64,000 nucleotides of DNA from JBBSOK01 sp965219125 (GCA_965219125.1 CBDCMO010000002.1:806001-870000), one strand, 5' to 3'; positions 42,671 to 51,704 are shown, counted from the stretch's first letter. Numbers and translations: made by a program. Notes: generated by a model not told the origin, from the sequence alone.

Positions 42671-45160
42671 ATGCGCAACTTATTTATTATTGCTTTCGTA
42701 AGCATATTTAGTAGTTCAATTTTTGCACAACAGCCACAGAAACCTACATCTTCAGAGATTTATCATAATCTACAAGAACTTAATTTTTTAGGTACGGCGT
42801 TATATCTCGCTGCGCATCCGGATGATGAAAATACAAAACTCATTTCTTATTTGGTAAATGATGTACACGCTCGCACAGCATATTTATCTATGACAAGAGG
42901 CGACGGCGGGCAAAATTTGGTTGGTCCAGAATTAAGGGAAACCCTTGGAGTGATTAGAACACAGGAATTATTGGCGGCTAGAAGAACTGACGGTGCGCAA
43001 CAATTTTTTACACGAGCCAATGATTTTGGTTATAGCAAAACACCAGACGAAACCCTAAAAATTTGGAATAAAGAAGAAGTTTTAAGCGATGTTGTGCGAG
43101 CAATACGAAGATTTAAACCAGACGTAATCATTAACCGCTTTGACCATAGAAGTCCGGGAACTACGCACGGACATCACACATCGTCCGCAATGTTGAGTGT
43201 TGAAGCTTTTGATTTAGTTGGCGATGCTTCAAAATTTCCGAACAGCTCTAAAGAATTTGGAACTTGGCAGCCAAAACGACTGTTTTTCAACACATCTTGG
43301 TGGTTTTACGGTAGTAAAGAAAAGTTTGACGCTGCAGATAAATCCAATTTAATTGACGTAGAAACAGGCGGTTATTTTCCATCAATGGGACTTTCGAATG
43401 GTGAAATTGCTTCCCTTAGTAGAAGTAATCATAAAAGTCAAGGTTTTGGTAGCACAGGTTCTCGCGGAAATGAAACCGAATATCTCGAATTTCTAAAAGG
43501 TGATTTTCCAAAAAACAAAAATATTTTCGACGGAATTAATACAACTTGGTCTAGAATTGAGGGCGGCGCTGCAATTGGAAAAATATTGGAAGGTCTTGAA
43601 AAAAACTTCAACTTTAAAGATCCTTCGCAAAATGTGCCCGCGTTGCTTCAAGCATATTCCCTTTTGATAAATGTAAAAGATGATAATTGGCGTGAAATTA
43701 AACTTCCGCAATTAAAACAATTGATTTTGGATTGCAGCGGAATTTTCCTTGAAGCCGCTTCAGAAAAAAATTCAATTAATCCGAAAGAAGAATATTCTGT
43801 AAATATCGAAGCGATAAATCGTGGAAATGAAGCTGTAACCTTTAGCAACATAACAGATGAAGATGGCAACGTTATTTCAGCAGTAACTAAAAATTTAGGT
43901 AAATATGACGACGTTCAACTTAAGGCTACCATTTCTTCAAAAATGCACAATCCGTTATATTCATCGCCATATTGGTTAAATGAAGTTGGAACAGTCGGAA
44001 TGTATAAAGCGCCCGAAAGCCTCATAAATATTGCCGAAACCCCTGCACCGGAAAAGGTAGTTTTTAATCTCAAATTTGGAGCTATTACAATTCCATTTAC
44101 AAAACCGGTGGTTTACAAATTTAACGATCCCGTAAAAGGCGAAGTTTACCGAAGACTTGAAGTTTTGCCTGAAGTTACGAGCAGCATTACAGATAAAGTT
44201 ATCATTTTTCCAGATTCTGCACCAAAGCAGATTCCTGTAATTGTGAGAGCTGGCAGAGCAAATATTAGTGGAAATCTAAGTTTGCAAGTGCCAATTGGTT
44301 GGCAAGTAAAACCGGAGCAGCAGGTTTACAATCTGACGCGAGAAGGCGAAACGCAGACTTTTATGTTTACCGTTACACCTTCAAAGGATCAAAGTGAAGG
44401 CTTGATTAAGCCATTATTGCAATTGGGAGATGCGTTTTTTGACAAGGAATTGGTTGTTTTAGATTACGAGCATATTCCGTATCAATCTATTTTATATCCT
44501 TCGGAAGCTAAAGTTGTACGTTTGGATGTTAAGAAAAAAGGACAGTTAATTGGCTATATTAATGGTGCAGGAGATGCAATTCCGGAAAGTTTGAAACAAG
44601 TTGGTTATACCGTTATAACTGTTACTCCTAATGAAATAAATGAAGAAAATCTGAAAAGATTTGATGCCGTTGTAATCGGAATACGAGCTTATAATACAGT
44701 TGAAGAACTGGTTTTTAAACAAGCTGCGCTAAACAAATATGTTGAAAACGGTGGAACATTAGTTGTTCAATACAACACAAACCGAGGCTTGGCTTCGGAA
44801 GATCTGGCACCGTACAAATTAGAGCTTTCTCGTGACCGAGTGGTTGATGAAGATAGCGAAGTAGAAATATTAGCACCAAATAACGAAATTTTGAATTCGC
44901 CAAATAAAATTACCCAAGCCGATTTTAAAAATTGGGTACAAGAACGCGGTCTTTATTTTCCAAATAAATGGGCTGATGAGTTTACTCCAATTTTAGGTAT
45001 GCACGATGTAGACGAAGCGCAAACCAAAGGTTCTTTATTGGTGGCAAAATATGGAAAAGGCTATTACATTTATACAGGTTTAAGTTTTTTTAGAGAGTTA
45101 CCGGCAGGCGTTGCGGGCGCTTACAGATTGTTTACCAATTTATTGTCTATTGGAAAGTAA
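42671..45160 (+). CDS. Secreted PIG-L (LmbE) family deacetylase
   Basis: 829 residues. Signal peptide (MRNLFIIAFVSIFSSSIFAQ). The LmbE/PIG-L zinc deacetylase domain spans about 35-280: YLAAHPDDENTKLI with AHPDDE (48-53), MTRGDGGQNLVGPELRE, RRTDGAQQFFTRA and DHRSPGTTHGHHTSS with the third zinc ligand. The family removes acetyl from GlcNAc-containing substrates. The rest contains a beta-rich region and a final glutamine-amidotransferase-like fold (about 640-829: GIRAYNTVEELVFK, LVVQYNTN). Probably acts on glycans in the periplasm. Confidence 0.9.
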   Translation: MRNLFIIAFVSIFSSSIFAQQPQKPTSSEIYHNLQELNFLGTALYLAAHPDDENTKLISYLVNDVHARTAYLSMTRGDGGQNLVGPELRETLGVIRTQELLAARRTDGAQQFFTRANDFGYSKTPDETLKIWNKEEVLSDVVRAIRRFKPDVIINRFDHRSPGTTHGHHTSSAMLSVEAFDLVGDASKFPNSSKEFGTWQPKRLFFNTSWWFYGSKEKFDAADKSNLIDVETGGYFPSMGLSNGEIASLSRSNHKSQGFGSTGSRGNETEYLEFLKGDFPKNKNIFDGINTTWSRIEGGAAIGKILEGLEKNFNFKDPSQNVPALLQAYSLLINVKDDNWREIKLPQLKQLILDCSGIFLEAASEKNSINPKEEYSVNIEAINRGNEAVTFSNITDEDGNVISAVTKNLGKYDDVQLKATISSKMHNPLYSSPYWLNEVGTVGMYKAPESLINIAETPAPEKVVFNLKFGAITIPFTKPVVYKFNDPVKGEVYRRLEVLPEVTSSITDKVIIFPDSAPKQIPVIVRAGRANISGNLSLQVPIGWQVKPEQQVYNLTREGETQTFMFTVTPSKDQSEGLIKPLLQLGDAFFDKELVVLDYEHIPYQSILYPSEAKVVRLDVKKKGQLIGYINGAGDAIPESLKQVGYTVITVTPNEINEENLKRFDAVVIGIRAYNTVEELVFKQAALNKYVENGGTLVVQYNTNRGLASEDLAPYKLELSRDRVVDEDSEVEILAPNNEILNSPNKITQADFKNWVQERGLYFPNKWADEFTPILGMHDVDEAQTKGSLLVAKYGKGYYIYTGLSFFRELPAGVAGAYRLFTNLLSIGK

Positions 45161-45205
45161 TAAAATTAGATTACCTATTTTTATAGCAACTTAAATTATT
45201 CACTT

Positions 45206-45316
45206 TTGTCCAACATACCTGAAAAATTTACTTGGAAATGGAAATACACGGTAGTGCTTATTGCAAATGCCGTTTACATTTATCTGTTTTATTTAGTAAT
45301 GCAGCACTTCGCATAA
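45206..45316 (+). CDS. 36-residue membrane peptide coupled to the sodium symporter
   Basis: TTG start at 45206, stop at 45314-45316, one base before the symporter ATG. The peptide starts SNIPEKFTWKWKYTVVL and continues IANAVYIYLFYLVMQHFA: a short cytosolic basic/aromatic head and one transmembrane helix. Sodium:solute symporters of other families have small partner subunits, so an accessory role is possible. The near-consensus -7 word CACTTTTG overlaps the TTG, which weakens the start call, but no other start in frame gives the conserved-looking head. Not recognised as a named family. Confidence 0.6.
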   Translation: MSNIPEKFTWKWKYTVVLIANAVYIYLFYLVMQHFA

Positions 45317-45317
45317 T

Positions 45318-47021
45318 ATGGCACAGATAGATTGGATTATTCTAATTTCGGCTTTGGTTTTTATAGTGCTTTACGGCACAATTAAAGCGCGCGGTCACAA
45401 AGATGTTACAGACTATTTAAAAGGCGGTAACAACTCGCGTTGGTGGACAATTGGTCTTAGCGTTATGGCTACGCAAGCCAGCGCCATTACGTTTCTTTCA
45501 ACGCCCGGACAAGCTTTTCACGATGGCATGGGTTTTGTTCAATTTTATTTTGGGCTACCAATTGCAATGGTTATTATTTGCTTGGTTTTCATTCCAATTT
45601 ATCACAGACTCAATGTTTTTACGGCTTACGAATATCTCGAAACCCGTTTCGATTTAAAAACACGAACGCTTACTGCAATACTTTTTCTAATTCAACGTGG
45701 ACTTGCAGCTGGCATTACCATTTTTGCACCATCAATAATTCTTTCAGCAGTTTTGGGATGGAATCTTATTTATCTGAATATAATAATTGGCGTCGCAGTA
45801 ATAATTTATACAGTTAGCGGCGGAACAAGAGCGGTGAACGTTACCCAAAAACAGCAAATGTTTGTTATATTTTTAGGAATGCTTTTAGCGTTTTTAATTA
45901 TTTTGAATTATTTACCATTAGACATAACATTTACAAAAGCGCTTGAAATTGCAGGGGCAAATGGAAAAATGGATATCCTCGATTTTTCTTTTGACTTTGA
46001 TAATCGCTACACTTTTTGGAGTGGGATAATTGGCGGAACATTTTTGGCCCTCTCGTATTTTGGAACAGATCAAAGCCAAGTACAGCGCTATCTTTCGGGA
46101 AAATCGGTTAAGCAAAGCCAAATGGGATTAATCTTCAACGGACTCTTAAAAGTGCCAATGCAATTTTTTATTTTGCTAATTGGTGTAATGGTTTTTGTGT
46201 TTTATCAGTTTAACGCGTCGCCGGTTAACTTCAATCCTTCCGCCGTAAAAGATGTGAAAAAATCTATTTACGCGGACGATTATCAGGTTTTGGAGTTTAA
46301 GAAAAATGAACTTGATAAAACTAAAGCTAAAAATCAAATTTCATACGGAAAATCTGATGATGCAGCCGAAAAGGAAATTTTGTTGAAAGAAATAGTTTCA
46401 ATAAATAAAGAAGAAGACGCACTTCGGGAAAAGGCGGTTGTATTGATTTCAAAGGCAAATCCGAATGCAGAAACTAATGATAAAGATTATGTTTTTATAC
46501 ATTTTATTTTAAACAATTTACCGCGCGGATTAATCGGTCTTTTATTGGCGGTAATTTTAAGCGCTGCGATGTCTTCAACCGCTTCGGAATTAAATGCACT
46601 AGGCTCTACAACTGCGATAGATTTATATAAGCGAAATGTGCACGACAAAACAGATAAACATTACGTAAAAGCCTCGCGATGGTTTACACTTTTATGGGGC
46701 TGTATTGCCATTTGCGTTGCCTGCGTTGCCAATCTTTTTGACAATTTGATACAATTGGTAAATATAATCGGTTCCATTTTCTATGGAAATGTTTTGGGAA
46801 TTTTCCTTTTGGCGTTCTTTATAAAATACGTAAAAAGCACAGCAGTATTCGTCGCCGCACTAATTACGCAAGGAATAATAATTTTCCTTTGGTATATTGA
46901 TGCAATGCCCTATTTATGGCTAAATGTGGTTGGTTGTGCAATCGTAATGTTTATTGCATTTATGGCGCAGGCAATAATTGGAAATGATGAAACTGACAAA
47001 GAGGTTGAGTTGCCTATATAA
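45318..47021 (+). CDS. Sodium:solute symporter family transporter
   Basis: 567 residues, about 13 transmembrane helices. WIILISALVFIVLYG, YLKGGNNSRWWTIGLSVMA, TQASAITFLSTPGQAFHDGM and LGWNLIYLNIIIGVAVIIYTVSGGTRAVNVT match the SSS (LeuT-fold) family; DQSQVQRYLSGKSVKQS is the classical cytoplasmic motif. A charged loop (about 310-385, ELDKTKAKNQISYGK) is inserted between helices. Substrate cannot be told; sialic-acid, sugar and carboxylate carriers share this form. It is preceded by a one-helix peptide with 1-base spacing and followed by a metallophosphoesterase gene. Confidence 0.93.
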   Translation: MAQIDWIILISALVFIVLYGTIKARGHKDVTDYLKGGNNSRWWTIGLSVMATQASAITFLSTPGQAFHDGMGFVQFYFGLPIAMVIICLVFIPIYHRLNVFTAYEYLETRFDLKTRTLTAILFLIQRGLAAGITIFAPSIILSAVLGWNLIYLNIIIGVAVIIYTVSGGTRAVNVTQKQQMFVIFLGMLLAFLIILNYLPLDITFTKALEIAGANGKMDILDFSFDFDNRYTFWSGIIGGTFLALSYFGTDQSQVQRYLSGKSVKQSQMGLIFNGLLKVPMQFFILLIGVMVFVFYQFNASPVNFNPSAVKDVKKSIYADDYQVLEFKKNELDKTKAKNQISYGKSDDAAEKEILLKEIVSINKEEDALREKAVVLISKANPNAETNDKDYVFIHFILNNLPRGLIGLLLAVILSAAMSSTASELNALGSTTAIDLYKRNVHDKTDKHYVKASRWFTLLWGCIAICVACVANLFDNLIQLVNIIGSIFYGNVLGIFLLAFFIKYVKSTAVFVAALITQGIIIFLWYIDAMPYLWLNVVGCAIVMFIAFMAQAIIGNDETDKEVELPI

Positions 47022-47043
47022 TCTACAATTATAATCTACAATT
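47018..47043. repeat. 13-bp tandem duplication ATAATCTACAATT at the symporter stop
   Basis: Two adjacent exact copies (47018-47030, 47031-47043); the first contains the symporter stop codon. Similar in nature to the array at the pabB stop and the TTAGACA run after recF. Confidence 0.85.
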
Positions 47044-47052
47044 TTAAAATTT

Positions 47053-47871
47053 TTGAATTTCAAAAAAATCAGTCGAAGAAAATTTATTAAAGCAACAACC
47101 CTTTCTTCAATTGGTGTTTTACTTTTAGATTCTCTTTGGTTTGAAAAATATATGATTGACTGGAATTATTTTGACATTTCAACTTCGGAATTCGATAAGA
47201 TAAAAATAATCCAAATTTCAGATCTGCACATAGATAAATTGTACTCCTTTCATAAATCTATTGCTCGGAAAATAAATAGTTTAAAACCTCATTTAATATT
47301 TATAACAGGTGATTCGGTTGATAAAACTGAAAACATAGCATTATTAGATAGTTTTTTAATGTTAGTTGATAATTCCATTAAGAAATTTGCAATACTTGGA
47401 AATTGGGAGTATTGGGGAAATGTGAATATTGAATTTTTGCGAAAAACGTATTCAAAGAATAATTGTGAGCTTTTAATTAACGAAAATAGGTATCTACAAC
47501 TTGAGAATAGAAGTTTAAACATTATTGGCATTGATGATTATATTGGCGGAAATGCAGATTTTGAGAAAGCAAAAGAAAATTTGAAACCTTCAAAAAACAA
47601 TATTTTACTCAATCATTGCCCAGAATATACCAATACAATTTCTATGCTACAAAGAGAAACCAAAATTAATCTCGTTTTATCTGGACATACCCACGGTGGT
47701 CAAATTACATTTTTTGGTTTTGCTCCCATAACGCCAAGAGGAAGCGGCCCTTTTCTAAAAGGTTGGTATAAAATCAGAAATTTACCTATGTATATTTCCA
47801 AAGGAATTGGTACAAGTATTATACCCATACGTATTTGGGCGAGAGCAGAAATTGTTGTTATGAACATTTAA
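47053..47871 (+). CDS. Metallophosphoesterase with Tat-type leader
   Basis: 272 residues from a TTG at 47053; no ATG is available before the leader. The N-terminus FKKISRRKFIKATTLSSIGV looks like a twin-arginine signal (SRRKFIK then hydrophobic), so the folded enzyme is probably exported. The calcineurin-like metal site is complete: QISDLHID, FITGDSVDK, LGNWEYWGN, LNHCPEY and SGHTHGGQITFF. The family hydrolyses phosphodiesters or UDP-sugar pyrophosphate linkages (YkuE/LpxH type). Distance to the symporter is 31 bases. Confidence 0.9.
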   Translation: MNFKKISRRKFIKATTLSSIGVLLLDSLWFEKYMIDWNYFDISTSEFDKIKIIQISDLHIDKLYSFHKSIARKINSLKPHLIFITGDSVDKTENIALLDSFLMLVDNSIKKFAILGNWEYWGNVNIEFLRKTYSKNNCELLINENRYLQLENRSLNIIGIDDYIGGNADFEKAKENLKPSKNNILLNHCPEYTNTISMLQRETKINLVLSGHTHGGQITFFGFAPITPRGSGPFLKGWYKIRNLPMYISKGIGTSIIPIRIWARAEIVVMNI

Positions 47872-47873
47872 AT

Positions 47874-47910
47874 CAAAAAAACCAAATTCAAAAACTTGAA
47901 TTTGGCTTTT
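47874..47910. terminator. Bidirectional terminator between the phosphoesterase and DUF2911 genes
   Basis: Arms CCAAATTCAA (47882-47891) and TTGAATTTGG (47896-47905) around AAAC, with an A-run to the left and TTTT to the right; it serves convergent genes on both strands. Confidence 0.8.
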
Positions 47911-47932
47911 CATTTAATGGAAAGACACCAAT

Positions 47933-48778
47933 TTACATTGCGCCCCACTCTTTTAAAGACTTTTCATTTAAGGCTACATAATCCATATTACCTTTTTCTT
48001 TTGCCAACGCCATAGATTTTTTTGCAAGCTCAATCGCTCCCTTTTTATCTCCCGATTTTGCGTAGATTAAAGATTGTTGTCTTAACTGATAAAATGCCGG
48101 CTCTTTGCTCATAGACATTGCTTTATCCATCCACGTTTTTGCTTGCTTAATATCTTTACCACTTTCTAAATAATAAACAGCAGAAGAATAATAATCACCA
48201 GCCGATGGACCGTTCAAGGCTTTTTCAATATTTGCAGTCACTGTTTTATCTGTCATCACTTTAAATGGTACATCAACATATGTTTTCTCCCAGAGAATTC
48301 CCAATTGGGCAGAATCGCTAGTAATATCGTCAAATGTCATTGTAAAGGTTTCAACTTTTGTATTCATTGGAACTGCGGGAACGGTAACTTTTGCCGCAAC
48401 TTTGCTTTCATCCCATTTTTCTGGATTTCCCCAATTTGTGGCGTCTGTGTAAAACATAACTTCCCATTCCGTTGCCATTGGTTTTGTATATATTGCGTAT
48501 GTACCGGCTTTTAGGGTTTTGCCTCCAACTTCAACATCATCACTAAAAGTAATTTTAGTATTTGCATTTGCGCCGGTTCTCCAAACTTGACCGAAAGGAA
48601 CCAAATCGCCCATAATTGTGCGGCCTTTCATTGAAGGTCTGCTGTATTCTAAAGTTACATCGGTAAGACCAACTTTTTGTTCAATTTTTTGAAATGGGCT
48701 TGGTTGTGGTGTAGCAATTTGTGCGCTCAATCCTACTGAAAGTGCAATTGCACAAATAAATAAAATAGATTTTTTCAT
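47933..48778 (-). CDS. DUF2911 domain secreted protein
   Basis: 281 residues. Signal peptide KKSILFICAIALSVGLSAQ. The DUF2911 core follows: ATPQPSPFQKIEQKVGLTDV, LEYSRPSMKGRTIMGDLVPFGQVWRTGANANT, KITFSDDVEVGGKTLKAGTYAIYT and LGILWEKTYVDVPF, then a C-terminal TPR-like helical part with KQAKTWMDKAMSMSKEPAFYQLRQ. The family is beta-sandwich, found in Bacteroidota envelopes, with no known activity. A single gene with its own -7 box. Confidence 0.9.
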   Translation of the reverse strand: MKKSILFICAIALSVGLSAQIATPQPSPFQKIEQKVGLTDVTLEYSRPSMKGRTIMGDLVPFGQVWRTGANANTKITFSDDVEVGGKTLKAGTYAIYTKPMATEWEVMFYTDATNWGNPEKWDESKVAAKVTVPAVPMNTKVETFTMTFDDITSDSAQLGILWEKTYVDVPFKVMTDKTVTANIEKALNGPSAGDYYSSAVYYLESGKDIKQAKTWMDKAMSMSKEPAFYQLRQQSLIYAKSGDKKGAIELAKKSMALAKEKGNMDYVALNEKSLKEWGAM

Positions 48779-48806
48779 TGTTGTTGTTTCGTTTTTATGA
48801 TTTTTT

Positions 48807-48814
48807 CAAATATA
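48807..48814 (-). promoter_or_regulatory. -7 promoter box of the DUF2911 gene
   Basis: Minus strand TATATTTG, exact TAnnTTTG, 28 bases before the ATG. A TTTG (minus strand, 48844-48841) lies 26 bases further, too far for a confident -33 box. Confidence 0.55.
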
Positions 48815-49050
48815 CAACACAGCCTTTCGTCATTCGTTAACAAATTCTTAAATATATTTTATAAATAACATTCATTCAGTTAGATAGTTACATAAATATT
48901 TAAAAGTTGTCAAATTAAATTCATCAATTGAATATTCATTTTTAGGATATTTTAAGGAATTGAAATTTAGATTTGTTGAGTTGTTAATTTTTTGTTTAAG
49001 ATATATGCCCAATCATAAAACAAATGTTAACTTTACGAAAAAGCAAAATC
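48815..49050. other. AT-rich divergent gap, no gene seen
   Basis: Between the DUF2911 promoter and the small plus-strand ORF. Very AT-rich, with no hairpin plus T-run and no recognised RNA gene. Part of a 409-base region between DUF2911 and the SRPBCC gene. Confidence 0.4.
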
Positions 49051-49161
49051 ATGTTCAAAATTATCAAAAAATTGTCTTTCAGTAAGTTAAGACGGAAAGT
49101 TGTGAGTGATAGTGTTTATAGACTAAATAGAATGAATGGGAAATTAACCTTCAGAAAATAG
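49051..49161 (+). CDS. Possible 36-residue basic peptide upstream of the photolyase cluster
   Basis: ATG 49051 to TAG 49159-49161. The product starts MFKIIKKLSFSKLRRK and has about ten Lys/Arg, no acidic cluster and no membrane helix. A weak -7 word TAACTTTA lies at 49028-49035, 15 bases upstream. It ends 26 bases before the SRPBCC start and may be a leader peptide or chance frame. Not recognised. Confidence 0.3.
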   Translation: MFKIIKKLSFSKLRRKVVSDSVYRLNRMNGKLTFRK

Positions 49162-49187
49162 GCAGCATTTTCAATTAAAAAATTTCT

Positions 49188-49649
49188 ATGAAAATATATA
49201 CATTACACGCAAAGCAAAATTTACCAATTTCAAAAGCTGAAGCTTGGCAATTTCTTTCAGACCCTAAAAATCTTAAAAAAATTACCCCAGATTATATGGG
49301 TTTTGATATAATTGGCGGCGCAGATAGAGGAATGTACGCAGGCCAGATTATACAATATATAGTCACACCTATTTTGGGAATAAAAACCAAATGGGTTACT
49401 GAAATTACCCACGTAGAAGATGGCGAATATTTTGTAGATGAACAGCGTTTTGGCCCATATTCACTTTGGCACCACAAACATTTTTTAAAGGAAATTGATG
49501 GCGGTGTTGAAATGGAAGATTTGTTGCATTATAAAATCCCTTTCGGAATTTTAGGACAAATGGTGCATCCATTTTTGGTAAAACCGAAACTTGACGAAAT
49601 TTTTGAACATAGAAGAAAAGTACTTGAAGAAATGTTCGGCAAATATTAA
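49188..49649 (+). CDS. SRPBCC (START-like) ligand-binding protein
   Basis: 153 residues. HAKQNLPISKAEAWQFLSDPKNLKKITPDYMGFDI at the N-terminus, then MYAGQIIQYIVTPILGIKTKWVTEIT, DEQRFGPYSLWHHKHFLKE and MEDLLHYKIPFGILGQMVHPFLVKPKL match the SRPBCC family found beside photolyase and SDR genes (often labelled CDP-paratose 2-epimerase-like cyclase). The helix-grip fold would bind a small hydrophobic molecule. First gene of a three-gene set with the SDR and photolyase, which suggests a light-related role. Confidence 0.87.
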   Translation: MKIYTLHAKQNLPISKAEAWQFLSDPKNLKKITPDYMGFDIIGGADRGMYAGQIIQYIVTPILGIKTKWVTEITHVEDGEYFVDEQRFGPYSLWHHKHFLKEIDGGVEMEDLLHYKIPFGILGQMVHPFLVKPKLDEIFEHRRKVLEEMFGKY

Positions 49650-49704
49650 TTTATGAATAAAATTATATTTAATTCTTATTAATGAACTCATACAAATTAA
49701 ATTT

Positions 49705-50400
49705 ATGAAAAAAAATATTCTTCTAATTGGTGGTAGTCGCGGCATTGGCAAAGCCATTGCCGACAATTTGAAATCTGAAAATAATATTTATGTTGCAAGC
49801 CGAACAAACGAAGATGAAGATGATGAAATTAATTATATTGAATTCAACGTTTTAGAAGATGCTATTTCTGAAAAAGAATTACCCGAATTTATTGATGGGT
49901 TTGTTTATTGTCCCGGAAGCATCAACTTAAAACCTTTTAAAATGATGAGTATTAAAACTTTTCAAGATGATTTGGACATCAATTTTATGGGTTTGGTAAG
50001 GGTTGTTCACGCATTATTACCGAGATTGAAAAAATCTGAACAAGCAAGTTTGGTTTTCTTTAGCACAGTTGCCGTAAAGGTGGGAATGCCATTTCACACC
50101 AGTGTTGCCGCCGCAAAAGGAGCGATAGAAGGATTCGCAAAAGCCCTCGCGGCAGAATACGCGCCAAGTTTTAGGGTAAATGTTATCGCGCCATCTTTAA
50201 CGGATACGCCGTTAGCAGAAAAATTACTTTCAAGTGTTGAAAAGAAAGAGAAAATGGGCGAAAGACATCCAATGCATCGTGTTGGTACAGTTAATGACAT
50301 TGCTGATATGGCTTGCTTTTTATTAAATGAAAAATCTAGTTGGATTACCGGACAGGTTTTTGGGGTTGATGGTGGAATGTCTACACTTAACACAAAATAA
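49705..50400 (+). CDS. SDR family protein linked to photolyase, catalytic Tyr missing
   Basis: 231 residues. NAD(P)-binding LIGGSRGIGKAIAD (8-20), then VYCPGSINLKPF in place of the usual NNAG, Ser120 in FFSTVAVK and Lys138 in TSVAAAKGAIEGFAKALAAE. The Tyr of YxxxK is Val134 here, so classical dehydrogenase chemistry is unlikely, yet cofactor-binding parts are intact. IAPSLTDTPLAEKLL and ITGQVFGVDGGMS are standard. Its stop overlaps the photolyase start (TAATG), so both are translated together. A scaffold or a modified reaction is more likely than alcohol oxidation. Confidence 0.88.
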   Translation: MKKNILLIGGSRGIGKAIADNLKSENNIYVASRTNEDEDDEINYIEFNVLEDAISEKELPEFIDGFVYCPGSINLKPFKMMSIKTFQDDLDINFMGLVRVVHALLPRLKKSEQASLVFFSTVAVKVGMPFHTSVAAAKGAIEGFAKALAAEYAPSFRVNVIAPSLTDTPLAEKLLSSVEKKEKMGERHPMHRVGTVNDIADMACFLLNEKSSWITGQVFGVDGGMSTLNTK

Positions 50401-51704
50401 TGGCTGAAAAAGTAAATATATTCTGGTTTCGAAGAGATTTACGATTGGATGACAACGTAGGATTTTACAAAGCTTTACACGGAAAATTCCCCGTTTTACC
50501 GATTTTTATATTTGATTCAGAAATTTTGGGAGAATTGCCCAAAGATGATGCTCGCGTTACTTTCATTTTTGAAACGCTTCAAAAAATGCGGGAAGAACTT
50601 CAAGAAAATGATTGTAGTCTGGCAATGTTTCACGGTAAACCTGAAGAAATATTCAAAAACATAATTTCAGAATATAATGTTCAGAATGTAATTACCAATC
50701 ACGATTATGAACCTTATGCAAAAGAACGTGATGAAAACATTGAAAAATTTCTAAAGTCAAAAGATATTGGATTTTACACATATAAAGACCAAGTTATTTT
50801 TGAAAAAAGCGAAGTGGTAAAAGCCGATGGAAATCCGTATTTGGTTTACACACCTTACATGAAAACTTGGAAAGCAACCTTTGATGAAGAAAAAGATTTG
50901 AAGATATATTACACAAGTCAGCATCTCGATAATCTTTATAAAAATATGCGATTACCAAATTTAAGTTTGGCAGATATCGGTTTTAAAAAATCTAAAATAG
51001 GAATTCCAGATTATAATGTCACTCCCACTTTAATTCAAGATTATGAAAAAACTAGAAATATTCCTTCAATTAATGGCACATCACATTTAGGACCACATCT
51101 TCGTTTTGGTACCGTGAGCATTCGGAAAATGATTAAAAAAGCTATTTCAGAAAAGAATGAAATTTTTTGGCAAGAGTTAATTTGGCGCGAATTTTTTATG
51201 CAGATTTTATGGCATTTTCCAGAAACAGTTAATAATTCTTTCAAAAAAAAATATGATAGAATTGAATGGCGAAATAATAAAGCGGAATTCGAAAAATGGA
51301 AAGAAGGGAAAACCGGATATCCATTGGTTGATGCTGGAATGAGACAGCTTAATGAAACAGGTTATATGCACAATCGCGTACGAATGGTCGTAAACAGTTT
51401 TTTATGCAAACATCTTTTGATAGATTGGCGCTGGGGCGAGGCTTATTTTGCTGAAAAATTATTAGATTATGAACAATCCAGCAACGTGGGCAATTGGCAA
51501 TGGGGCGCCGGAAGTGGCGTTGACGCTGCCCCATATTTCAGAATTTTTAATCCAACTACGCAGATTGAAAGATTTGATAAAAATTACGGTTATATAAAAC
51601 ATTGGGTAAAAGAATTTGAAACTGACAAATACCCAGAGAAAATGGTTGATCACAAAGAAGCGAGAGAACGTTGTTTGACGGTTTATAAAGCGGCAGTTTC
51701 TTAA
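50400..51704 (+). CDS. phrB: Deoxyribodipyrimidine photolyase (class I, cryptochrome/photolyase family)
   Basis: 434 residues. N-terminal antenna domain begins VNIFWFRRDLRLDDNVGFYKAL; the FAD domain has WQELIWREFFMQILWHFP, GYPLVDAGMRQLNETGYMHN, RMVVNSFLCKHLLIDWRWGE and SNVGNWQWGAGSGVDAAPYF, the class I CPD photolyase signature. It splits UV-made cyclobutane pyrimidine dimers with blue light. It is the third gene of the SRPBCC-SDR-photolyase set and overlaps the SDR by one base. A DASH cryptochrome is less likely from length and signature. Confidence 0.95.
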   Translation: MAEKVNIFWFRRDLRLDDNVGFYKALHGKFPVLPIFIFDSEILGELPKDDARVTFIFETLQKMREELQENDCSLAMFHGKPEEIFKNIISEYNVQNVITNHDYEPYAKERDENIEKFLKSKDIGFYTYKDQVIFEKSEVVKADGNPYLVYTPYMKTWKATFDEEKDLKIYYTSQHLDNLYKNMRLPNLSLADIGFKKSKIGIPDYNVTPTLIQDYEKTRNIPSINGTSHLGPHLRFGTVSIRKMIKKAISEKNEIFWQELIWREFFMQILWHFPETVNNSFKKKYDRIEWRNNKAEFEKWKEGKTGYPLVDAGMRQLNETGYMHNRVRMVVNSFLCKHLLIDWRWGEAYFAEKLLDYEQSSNVGNWQWGAGSGVDAAPYFRIFNPTTQIERFDKNYGYIKHWVKEFETDKYPEKMVDHKEARERCLTVYKAAVS

